Of a DNA stretch of 64,000 nucleotides, positions 22,476 through 29,962 are shown in pieces. Each line of letters begins with the position of its first letter. Positions within the stretch are counted from its first letter, which is position 1. The stretch is from assembly GCA_964605775.1 (NCBI GenBank), contig CAZSDU010000011.1, positions 1 to 64,000 on the forward strand, written 5' to 3'. The notes under the pieces were generated by a model that had not been told where the DNA came from, ran no database searches, and saw only the letters and a list, made by a program, of their open reading frames with translations. The position numbers and the translations under genes are program-made. Source of the DNA: CAZSDU01 sp964605775 (GTDB taxonomy: Bacteria; Bacteroidota; Bacteroidia; Bacteroidales; FEN-979).

Positions 22476-23830
22476 TCCAGTTCTCCTTCCCACCTTGCTA
22501 TCACGGCTGTTGCCAGGCAGTTACCGATCACATTGGTAGCCGTTCGGGCCATATCCATCAACTCATCGATCCCTAAAATAATAAAGATCGGCCATACCGG
22601 AAGTCCGAAATTGGTGGCCGTTCCCAGCAAAATCACCAGAGAAGCCCTGGGAACGCCTGCCACTCCTTTGCTGGTGAGCATCAGGGTAAGCATCATGATC
22701 ATCTGGGTTTCCAATGAAAGATGTATCCCGGCTATCTGGGCAACAAAAATAGAAGCCATGGCAAGATATAAGGTTGTGCCATCAAGGTTGAAACTATATC
22801 CTGTCGGGATGACAAAAGCAACTATTTTCCGTGGTACGCCAAAGCGTTCCATATTCTCCATAGCGATGGGCAAGGCTGCTTCGCTGCTGGTCGTGGCAAA
22901 AGCCAGGGTGGCCGGCTTCAGCACTGCCCTGAAGAATTTCCGGATGGGGATTTTCAGCATCAACATCACCGGGATAAACACCAGCAAAATAAGCGCAAGC
23001 AAGGAAACATACAGGGTGGCCAGCAATTGTCCCAAATTGATCAGTATGCCGAGTCCCATATGACCGACGCTGTACGCAATGGCTGCAAAAACCGCAAAGG
23101 GAGCGAAGTACATGATCATGTTGGTGAACTTAAACATGACTTCAGATAAAGCCTCTGCAAAATTGACCATGGGTCTGCGGTATTTTTCTTTCACCATGGC
23201 CACTGCAATTCCAAACAGTATGCTGAAAACCACGATCTGTAGTACCTGGCCTTCGGCAATCGATTTGGCAATGTTTTCAGGGAAGACATGCAGGATGATT
23301 TCTTCCCAGCTTTGTTTATGAACTTCCGGCAATACCCCGTGGGTCATGGCAGGAGGAAGCGTCACACCCAGGCCGGCTCCGCTGATATTAATGGCGGCCA
23401 ACCCGATAAAAAGGGCAATGGTGGAAACAATTTCAAAATACAATATTGACTTCCAGCCCATTCTTCCAACCTGTTTCAGGTCGGAATGTCCTGCTATCCC
23501 TACGACAAGGGTTCCGAATAACAAAGGAGCAATAATGGTCTTGATCAGGCTCAGGAAAATTTTGCTGATCAGGTTAAGATGAATGGCAATTTCATGGAAA
23601 TCATGACCGAATTCTACCCCGGACAGCATGCTCACAAAAATCCAGGTCGTCAGACTTTTCTTTTTAACCGCAAAAAGAAAATAAAATGCAATGGGAATCC
23701 ATCGAATGACCGACAAAAACCATTCCGGAAAACCGACGTTCAAGCAGTAGTTTGCTGATTGGAATACCAAGGCAAGCGTAAAAGTTAAGAAGAATCCTGC
23801 CAGTATCTTTTTCCGGCTGAACTGTCTCAT
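22427..23830 (-). CDS. Dicarboxylate/amino acid:cation symporter (DAACS family)
   Basis: A 467-residue inner-membrane symporter of the GltP/GltT/DctA family, taking up glutamate, aspartate or C4-dicarboxylates with Na+ or H+. Visible signatures are P-L-L-F-G-T-L-V-V-G-I-A-G (TM3 region), the hairpin loop segment with T-S-S-E-A-A-L-P near residue 325, P-T-G-Y-S-F-N-L-D-G-T-T-L-Y (Na+ site) and T-S-K-G-V-A-G-V-P-R-A-S. The last 16 codons are made of low-complexity words shared with intergenic repeats at 10.1 and 60 kb, so the extreme C-terminus is not conserved family sequence. Divergent from the GPP34 gene. Confidence 0.94.
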   Translation of the reverse strand: MRQFSRKKILAGFFLTFTLALVFQSANYCLNVGFPEWFLSVIRWIPIAFYFLFAVKKKSLTTWIFVSMLSGVEFGHDFHEIAIHLNLISKIFLSLIKTIIAPLLFGTLVVGIAGHSDLKQVGRMGWKSILYFEIVSTIALFIGLAAINISGAGLGVTLPPAMTHGVLPEVHKQSWEEIILHVFPENIAKSIAEGQVLQIVVFSILFGIAVAMVKEKYRRPMVNFAEALSEVMFKFTNMIMYFAPFAVFAAIAYSVGHMGLGILINLGQLLATLYVSLLALILLVFIPVMLMLKIPIRKFFRAVLKPATLAFATTSSEAALPIAMENMERFGVPRKIVAFVIPTGYSFNLDGTTLYLAMASIFVAQIAGIHLSLETQMIMMLTLMLTSKGVAGVPRASLVILLGTATNFGLPVWPIFIILGIDELMDMARTATNVIGNCLATAVIARWEGELEINEELGFGSEESGVN

Positions 23831-23853
23831 ACAGTGAAAAATCTTGAATCAAT

Positions 23854-23861
23854 CAAATGTA
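23854..23861 (-). promoter_or_regulatory. -7 element for the symporter gene
   Basis: TACATTTG on the minus strand, 23 nt before the symporter ATG. No convincing TTG lies 19-20 bp upstream. Confidence 0.5.
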
Positions 23862-23936
23862 ATGAGAAATGTAAAATAAACCTTCATGTAGTCTCGGATA
23901 AAATGCAATTTTTACGGGAGTTTAAAAAATGTCATG

Positions 23937-23944
23937 TATATTTG
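23937..23944 (+). promoter_or_regulatory. -7 element for the GPP34 gene
   Basis: TATATTTG on the plus strand. A transcript starting about 7 nt further on excludes the in-frame ATG at 23929 and points to ATG 23962 for the GPP34 protein. Confidence 0.55.
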
Positions 23945-23961
23945 AATCTTTATTTTGCCCC

Positions 23962-24846
23962 ATGGACGCCCAACTCAATATCCCTGAAGAGCTTTTCTTA
24001 CTGACCGTCAATGAAAAGACTGGAAGAAAAGCCTACCTGAAATCAAAAAAGTTCGATCTCCTCTTATCCGCCTCCATATTAATGGAACTGGCGCTTCAGC
24101 AGCGGATAGACAGCGACCTTGAGTACATCATTCCCGACCGTCCTGAGCCAACCGGAAGTCCAATGCTTGACCAGGCTAATGAACTGATAAGAACAGCCGT
24201 AAAACAGGAGAAGATCTCTTATTGGCTGCTTAAACTGACCGAAAAAGCCCACCATTACAGGGAATTACTTGTTGCCGGACTGGTTGAAAAAGGCTTGCTG
24301 AAAATAGAAAGGGAAAGTGTTTTTCTGGGATTTGCTTCCCGCAAATATCCTATGCTAAATACTGATCAGGAAATTACCGAAGTAAAGACGAGGGTCAGGG
24401 AATTGCTTTTCAACAATGACCTCCCTGATTTTCGTGATGTAGTGATCATCAGTATTTCCTGGTACGGCGGATTGCTGAATTTTATTCTCACCGATGAAGA
24501 AATAAAAAAATGCCAGTCGCGTATTGAACAAGTGGCCAGGATGGATCTGATCGGACAGGCTGTTTCCAGATCACTGAAAGAATTAACCCTTTCCATTATT
24601 GTTTCCATCAGGGCCAAAGAAATTTTAGGAATAAAATCCCCTGAGGAAAAACTGGAAGAACTAGCTGAAGAAATAAAGGCATTGATGCAGCTAACCTGTG
24701 AAGAAGATCTCCCGGATTGGTTACGTAAGGGGACTGAACAATATTTGAAAACCCTGCAATTCATCCGGGAAACCGGCACCAATGAAATCTTTTTTAATGC
24801 CAGTACCGGCAAATACGGGCTGAAAATCTGGTCGGGGTTACGTTAA
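23962..24846 (+). CDS. GPP34 (GOLPH3/Vps74-like) family protein
   Basis: A 294-residue cytosolic helical protein of the GPP34 family. The N-terminal signature is I-P-E-E-L-F-L-L-T-V-N-E-K-T-G-R, followed by L-L-L-S-A-S-I-L-M-E-L-A-L-Q-Q-R-I. Mid-protein come the helical L-V-E-K-G-L-L and a basic R-K-Y-P-M segment. Eukaryotic GOLPH3 binds PI4P at the Golgi and sorts glycosyltransferases. Bacterial members are common in Actinobacteria and known elsewhere, with unclear ligands. The C-terminal helices (about 215-265) are rich in Glu/Lys. The start at 23962 fits the promoter. It has no obvious operon partner; the symporter is divergent. Confidence 0.85.
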   Translation: MDAQLNIPEELFLLTVNEKTGRKAYLKSKKFDLLLSASILMELALQQRIDSDLEYIIPDRPEPTGSPMLDQANELIRTAVKQEKISYWLLKLTEKAHHYRELLVAGLVEKGLLKIERESVFLGFASRKYPMLNTDQEITEVKTRVRELLFNNDLPDFRDVVIISISWYGGLLNFILTDEEIKKCQSRIEQVARMDLIGQAVSRSLKELTLSIIVSIRAKEILGIKSPEEKLEELAEEIKALMQLTCEEDLPDWLRKGTEQYLKTLQFIRETGTNEIFFNASTGKYGLKIWSGLR

Positions 24847-24899
24847 TGATGGTTTTTTTTAATGCCCGTTTACTGTTACCCCATTGCTGATTTTTAAAA

Positions 24900-24945
24900 C
24901 CCGGGAATATCTTCCATAAACAAACTCGAGAAAAATAATCCCGGG
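24900..24945. repeat. Hairpin with CCCGGGA arms
   Basis: CCCGGGA (24900-24906) and the inverted TCCCGGG (24939-24945) enclose an A-rich loop behind the GPP34 stop. No T-run follows, so termination is uncertain. Confidence 0.45.
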
Positions 24946-25015
24946 ACTTACCGTCAATCATAAATAAAACCGTAAATGCTTCCCTGAAAACTGCGGATAA
25001 TTCGGGTTAATATAC

Positions 25016-25023
25016 TACTTTTG
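25016..25023 (+). promoter_or_regulatory. -7 element for the His-rich gene
   Basis: TACTTTTG, 32 nt before the GTG start at 25056. No clear TTG lies at the expected distance upstream. Confidence 0.55.
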
Positions 25024-25055
25024 TTTGCTAATTTTTTAACACACACCCCTGCTTT

Positions 25056-25403
25056 GTGAAAAAGATTTCTGCTCTCTTTTTACTTCTGGTTTTCCTGGTT
25101 TATTATTGCAGCTCCTCCCTTTTTCCTCATACTCATATTATAAACGGGACTACAATCGTTCACTCCCATGTGTATTTCCCCCACGGGCATCAGGAGAAAT
25201 TACCTTCCTCTCATCATCACAGTCCTGGGGAACTATTACTGATCCACGCCCTATCATATTGGACAACTGATCCTTTATCCCTTGTCAGCAATACCGAAAC
25301 AATCTTTCCCCTTTACGTTCAGCAGTTTATTATATCAGAGGTTATTGACGTAGAATCCCCTGTTTTATCTTTCCCGTCTCTTCGCGGGCCTCCTGCCTGC
25401 TGA
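25056..25403 (+). CDS. Small His-rich exported protein next to a TonB receptor
   Basis: A 115-residue protein starting with GTG. The hydrophobic N-terminus (MKKISALFLLLVFLVYYC) could be a signal peptide or lipid anchor. The following region is full of histidines: P-H-T-H, V-H-S-H, F-P-H-G-H and S-S-H-H-H-S. It ends S-L-R-G-P-P-A-C. Small proteins of this type stand before TonB receptors in many Bacteroidota and are thought to bind transition metals. The function is inferred only from composition and from the receptor gene 122 nt downstream. Zinc, copper or cobalt are all possible. Confidence 0.7.
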   Translation: MKKISALFLLLVFLVYYCSSSLFPHTHIINGTTIVHSHVYFPHGHQEKLPSSHHHSPGELLLIHALSYWTTDPLSLVSNTETIFPLYVQQFIISEVIDVESPVLSFPSLRGPPAC

Positions 25404-25525
25404 TCAGGGAATGCAATAGACCTGTGTGTTTTAAATCCAGGCAATTCCCAGAAATTTCGTTTTTACTATTTTTTTGTTCGGGATATTCTTAATCCTTATT
25501 GTATTATATAACTCCTCATAATTCT

Positions 25526-27901
25526 ATGAAACTGAAATATTATTTTATTCTGATTTTTGTAGGGCTGGCCTTACATGGATACAGCCAGCATAAAAAAACA
25601 GACGCTAATATTGTTGGTCATGTTATCAGTGGAACCGAACATCTTCCCTTTGTAAACATCTTTTTAAAAGGAACAAACACCGGAACGTCAACCGATGAAA
25701 CCGGTCATTATCAATTGATCAATCTTCCCATTGGGAAATTTATTCTGCGTGCTCAAGTCATTGGTTTTGCCCCGCAGGAAAAGGAGGTTGAACTTAAATC
25801 CAACCAAACGCTTGAGGTTAATTTCGACATGAAAGAGGATGCTTTGGGATTAGAAGAGATTGTGATTACAGGCGACCGTAATGAAAGAAATCGAAAGGAA
25901 TCGGTTGTGGCAGTGAATACAATAACCCCAAAAATGTTTGATATTACCCAATCGGTTACGATCAGCGACGGACTTAATTTTTGTCCCGGGATCCGTACGG
26001 AAAACAATTGTCAGAACTGTGGTTTCAATCAAGTAAGGATGAATGGAATGGAAGGACCTTATTCACAGATCCTGATTGATGGAAGGGCAGTTTTCAGTGG
26101 ACTGGCTTCTGTTTACGGTCTTGAGCTAATTCCATCATCGATGATACAGCGGATTGAGGTCGTAAAAGGTGGGGGATCGGTGTTGTATGGGAGTAACGCG
26201 ATAGCCGGGACAATCAACCTGATTATTGATGAACCCGTGAAAAATTCTTATCAGTTCGGTGTTAGCGGTGGATCTGTTGGGTCAGGAATAAAAAAGTCAG
26301 GGAATCCGGCATCCGAATATACAGTAAACATGAATGGTTCAATTGTATCAAATGACCACCAATCCGGTTTATCCATTTTTGGTTTCTATCGCAACCGTCA
26401 ACCATTTGATGCCAACGATGACGGGTTCTCCGAAATCTCAAAGTTATGGAATCTGACTTCAGGAACCCGTTTGTTTCATCGCTTTGGTGATCGCAGCAAA
26501 CTAACGGGAGATTTTTTTGTGATCCATGAAGAACGGCGTGGCGGTAACAAATTTGAACTTCCACCACACGAAACAGACATCACGGAGGGAGTTACCCATA
26601 ACATAATTAACGGAGCACTCTCGTCTCAAACATATTTCCGGAAACAGGATGTCCTCTCAGTTTATGTATCAGGCCAGTATATTAACCGGGATTCATATTA
26701 CGGGGCCAATCAGTCGCTGAAAGATTACGGTCATACAACAGATTTTACATGGGTCGCTGGCGGACAATATCTTGCCAAATTTAAAAACAGCTCCCTGATT
26801 GTTGGCATTGAAAATCAGAAAAGTTCACTAAAAGACACTAAACTGGGCTATCCTGATTATGAACATGCGGTGATTATCAATGACAGTATTCTTTCCATTC
26901 CACATACCATTAACACATTGATTACTGATCAGTCAATAAACACCATCGGGGTCTTTGCCCAGTTTGAGCAAAAATGGAAATTCCTGACAGGTTCTATCGG
27001 TATAAGGTACGACAATTACGCGATCAATGACCATGCGGGGGAATCAGATATCAATTCACGGGGTGTTCTCATTCCCAAGATTAGCATCATGACAAGTCCT
27101 ATAAAAATCCTCCAATTCAGGGCCAGTTATGCCCAGGGATACCGCGCTCCCCAGATCTTTGATGAAGACTTGCACATTGAAACCTCAGGATCAAGGCAGG
27201 TAATCCACGTTAATGCTCCCGGATTAAAGCAGGAAACGAGCCACAGCACTATGGTTTCATTTGATCTTCAAAAAAAATGGAAGAATACAGCTGTATCCCT
27301 TCAAGTGGAAAGTTTCTTCACTTTTTTAAAGAATCCCTTTACGATGGAATATGGCTCTCCCGACTCAGCGGGAGTGGTCATCTATACCCGGTACAATTCA
27401 GATTACGGCGCAATGGTTTACGGAGTGAATATTCAGGCCGATATTGCCCCTGTAAAAAGAATCACTCTTTCCTCTGGTTTTACCTGGCAAAAAAGCAGAT
27501 ATGAAGTGGCACAGGAATTTGATGAAAAGAATTTTTTCAGAACGCCATCAACCTATGGTTTTATTACCCTGAACTGGGATCCTTTCAAGCATGCTGTTAT
27601 ATCTTCCTCGCTGAATTATACAGGACAGATGTTGGTCCCCTATTTCGGTCCCGACCAAACTGATCCAAACCAGGGGGAATTACGAACTTCGGGCAACTTC
27701 TTTGATTGGGGTATCAAGCTAAGCTATACCATTCCAATCAATGGGGCATCCCTTCAGGTGTATGGAGGAATGAAAAACATCCTGAATTCCTACCAGGATG
27801 ATTTTGATCGTGGCATAAACCGTGATCCCGGGTACGTCTATGGACCTATGTTTCCACGGACATTTTATTTCGGTATGACCTTCGGGAACGCGATTTTGTG
27901 A
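25526..27901 (+). CDS. TonB-dependent outer-membrane receptor with CarboxypepD domain
   Basis: A 791-residue outer-membrane receptor with a signal peptide ending HGYSQ. The N-terminal CarboxypepD-like domain (about 25-105) is followed by the plug (about 115-235), which contains C-Q-N-C-G-F-N-Q-V-R-M-N-G-M-E-G-P-Y-S-Q-I-L-I-D-G and V-K-G-G-G-S-V-L-Y-G-S-N-A-I-A-G-T-I-N-L. A 22-strand barrel extends to the C-terminal aromatic strand (F-Y-F-G-M-T-F-G). The C-x-x-C-G pair in the plug is typical of a subclass often associated with metal or corrinoid uptake. The His-rich gene upstream supports metal. A cobalamin-riboswitch-like element lies just downstream, not upstream. Confidence 0.92.
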   Translation: MKLKYYFILIFVGLALHGYSQHKKTDANIVGHVISGTEHLPFVNIFLKGTNTGTSTDETGHYQLINLPIGKFILRAQVIGFAPQEKEVELKSNQTLEVNFDMKEDALGLEEIVITGDRNERNRKESVVAVNTITPKMFDITQSVTISDGLNFCPGIRTENNCQNCGFNQVRMNGMEGPYSQILIDGRAVFSGLASVYGLELIPSSMIQRIEVVKGGGSVLYGSNAIAGTINLIIDEPVKNSYQFGVSGGSVGSGIKKSGNPASEYTVNMNGSIVSNDHQSGLSIFGFYRNRQPFDANDDGFSEISKLWNLTSGTRLFHRFGDRSKLTGDFFVIHEERRGGNKFELPPHETDITEGVTHNIINGALSSQTYFRKQDVLSVYVSGQYINRDSYYGANQSLKDYGHTTDFTWVAGGQYLAKFKNSSLIVGIENQKSSLKDTKLGYPDYEHAVIINDSILSIPHTINTLITDQSINTIGVFAQFEQKWKFLTGSIGIRYDNYAINDHAGESDINSRGVLIPKISIMTSPIKILQFRASYAQGYRAPQIFDEDLHIETSGSRQVIHVNAPGLKQETSHSTMVSFDLQKKWKNTAVSLQVESFFTFLKNPFTMEYGSPDSAGVVIYTRYNSDYGAMVYGVNIQADIAPVKRITLSSGFTWQKSRYEVAQEFDEKNFFRTPSTYGFITLNWDPFKHAVISSSLNYTGQMLVPYFGPDQTDPNQGELRTSGNFFDWGIKLSYTIPINGASLQVYGGMKNILNSYQDDFDRGINRDPGYVYGPMFPRTFYFGMTFGNAIL

Positions 27902-27934
27902 TTGCTTCCATATCTGACTTTTACACTATACTAC

Positions 27935-28103
27935 TTGCAAGCAAAAGCGTGATGGGATGAATAGGGAATCCCGTTAAAATCTGTAGCTATTCCCGTCGCC
28001 GTGAGCCTAGTGTTACGGCTGAATTTGTAAACAAGATGGGAACATAAAATCCTTCTTCAACAAAGATGAAGAAGGCGATCAGATTCAAGATCCGTTTCCA
28101 AAA
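27935..28103 (+). ncRNA. Probable cobalamin riboswitch, orphaned (no gene downstream)
   Basis: The conserved core is recognisable: GATGAATAGGGAATCCCG, then AAAATC and AGCTATTCCCG with CGCCGTGAG, the order of the E. coli btuB element. Later come GATGGGAAC, a perfect 9-bp hairpin (CCTTCTTCA/TGAAGAAGG at about 28050-28075) and a degenerate B12 box (GATCAGATTCAAGATCC). All elements lie on the plus strand in the expected order. A weak hairpin AAGCC/GGCTT (28162-28178) could be the expression platform. No plus-strand gene follows: the next gene (28216-29928) is convergent. It fills most of the 27902-28215 gap. Confidence 0.65.
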
Positions 28104-28215
28104 GCAATCGGGGGCTCATATCAGGATTAACCCAGAGTTATGCTTCGGCTGGATTTACATAAAGCCTTTGGTTGGCTTGATTTTGAATTACCCTAAAACT
28201 AGTTAGACTCTGGTT

Positions 28216-29928
28216 TTATTTGATTTTCACCAATCTGATCGTTTCCGTCATCTCTCCTGAGGATAAACGGCAGATGTAAATGCCCGGAGGCAGAAAACCC
28301 CCTGAAAAATGATAGTTGTAGTTTCCTGCCTTTTGCTTTTTATTCAGCAATCCCGCAATTTCCTTTCCGTATATATTAAAAATACCCATGGTAACCATGC
28401 CATCTTCCGGAAGGATGTAGCTGATGTTTGTCTCCTCCAGGAATGGATTTGGTGAACCCGAAAGGAAAAACGATGGCCGTGTCCTCAGGGCCTCGGTTAT
28501 TCCTGTAATCTGAGGGATAATCCGGCTGTAATATACATCCTGTTCTCCGTTCAGGGTGTTTGCCCAGGCCAGATGGGCCCCGGAATTGTCGGATTCCATA
28601 TCGAAATAATCCCCTAGTTTATCCTGCTGAGGATAACCGGCATGGGGATTGAACAAGAGAGAAAGTTTTTCATTTGGCGACCAGGTTTCCCCCTGATCCA
28701 TGGACCAGGAATAATACAAGGCAGACAGGTGATCGCCCGGAGGAGCATCACGATTGTCAAGCCATACCGCGTCAATCCTTCCGTTAGGAGCCACCGACAT
28801 AGTTCCGAACCACTGATAAAGCGTCGAGCTCTGGTCATCATTGATCCTTTTTGGACTGCTCCAGCTCAAACCTCCATCCATGCTTTTTGAGAACATCACA
28901 TCCGCGGGATCATAGGAAGAAAGCCGGGCCACAGAGGCCAGCACATAAACATTTCCCTGTCCCGGGCCATTGGAGCGATCTACGTCGATATTGACCTGTC
29001 CTGTCAAACCGGCAGGATTAATCCCCGACTGGCTGTAAATGAAACCGTCAAGGTCGACCTGTGAAGCAAATTCCCAGTCAACCTGAGCACCCGGTATCTT
29101 GGCAGAATTTGATTTAGCCACGATGGCTCCATTTGTTTCCCCGGCCCCTGAAATATATAATTCTCCTTCATTCCCCAGCGCCATAATTCCCCAGTATGGG
29201 TTTCCCGATACCTCCACACAACTTTCGTAAAACTGACCCTGATTTGTGGAACGGGTAAAAAATCCGGGAGAACAGGAAGAATAATAAGAAGTCCAGAAGG
29301 AATATATATTTCCACTTCCGCTTCCTCCGCTTTTATCAATGATCATCCATTGCTTGTCTCCCCCGTGAGCCTCAACACCCTCATCCCAGATTTCTCCACC
29401 ATTAACACTTTTAAACACCTTACAGGTGAAAGTTGAGCCATCAGAGGTTAAACTGTTATAATAGAAATTTCCTTCGGCATCACATTCCAGCACGGGGTCT
29501 GACCTGAAAACGCCCGATTCAATGGAACCCGGGAAAGTCCAGCTTTGACCTCCATTGGTTGAAAAACCATAACCGGCCTGGCGGAAATTGCTGTTCACAT
29601 CATCAAACTGTCTCCACCCGATGGCCATACGAGCAGGATTTAGCGGATCAATGGCAATGGAAGGTTCGTTGGCAGCATCACCAAGGATGTTGTTCCCTTC
29701 TGCATCCACATTGACCTGAACCGTCATGATCCCGGTTGATTTATAATTAGAGGCAGGGGAAGTCCGTGGATTTTGACCCGGATATGAAAGGTGCTTATGA
29801 TCGGGTACTTCCCGGTGGGTCTGGATTTTTTCTTCCCTCGATACCGGGATATTCTGACTAAAAAGATCAGTTCGGTTGATGAACAGCATCCCTGAAACCA
29901 TGATCAGGGTAAGGAATACATTTTTCAT
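28216..29928 (-). CDS. Secreted Asp-box (sialidase-fold) protein with type A T9SS tail
   Basis: A 570-residue exported protein with a signal peptide ending TDLFSQ. The body (about 70-460) is a beta-propeller with Asp-box/BNR motifs: S-T-N-G-G-Q-S-W, S-V-N-G-G-E-I-W, S-x-D-G-G-L-S-W and S-x-D-Q-G-E-T-W. These occur in sialidases and many non-sialidase propellers; the sialidase arginine triad cannot be assigned. The last ~80 residues are a type A T9SS sorting domain (G-S-P-N-P-F, I-F-N-I-Y-G-K-E, L-P-P-G-I-Y-I-C-R-L). It is therefore exported across the outer membrane and cleaved or anchored there. The substrate is unknown. It lies downstream of the M13 peptidase gene on the same strand. Confidence 0.88.
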   Translation of the reverse strand: MKNVFLTLIMVSGMLFINRTDLFSQNIPVSREEKIQTHREVPDHKHLSYPGQNPRTSPASNYKSTGIMTVQVNVDAEGNNILGDAANEPSIAIDPLNPARMAIGWRQFDDVNSNFRQAGYGFSTNGGQSWTFPGSIESGVFRSDPVLECDAEGNFYYNSLTSDGSTFTCKVFKSVNGGEIWDEGVEAHGGDKQWMIIDKSGGSGSGNIYSFWTSYYSSCSPGFFTRSTNQGQFYESCVEVSGNPYWGIMALGNEGELYISGAGETNGAIVAKSNSAKIPGAQVDWEFASQVDLDGFIYSQSGINPAGLTGQVNIDVDRSNGPGQGNVYVLASVARLSSYDPADVMFSKSMDGGLSWSSPKRINDDQSSTLYQWFGTMSVAPNGRIDAVWLDNRDAPPGDHLSALYYSWSMDQGETWSPNEKLSLLFNPHAGYPQQDKLGDYFDMESDNSGAHLAWANTLNGEQDVYYSRIIPQITGITEALRTRPSFFLSGSPNPFLEETNISYILPEDGMVTMGIFNIYGKEIAGLLNKKQKAGNYNYHFSGGFLPPGIYICRLSSGEMTETIRLVKIK

Positions 29929-29962
29929 AACACTATCAAATTAAATATTTTTTCCACTTCAT

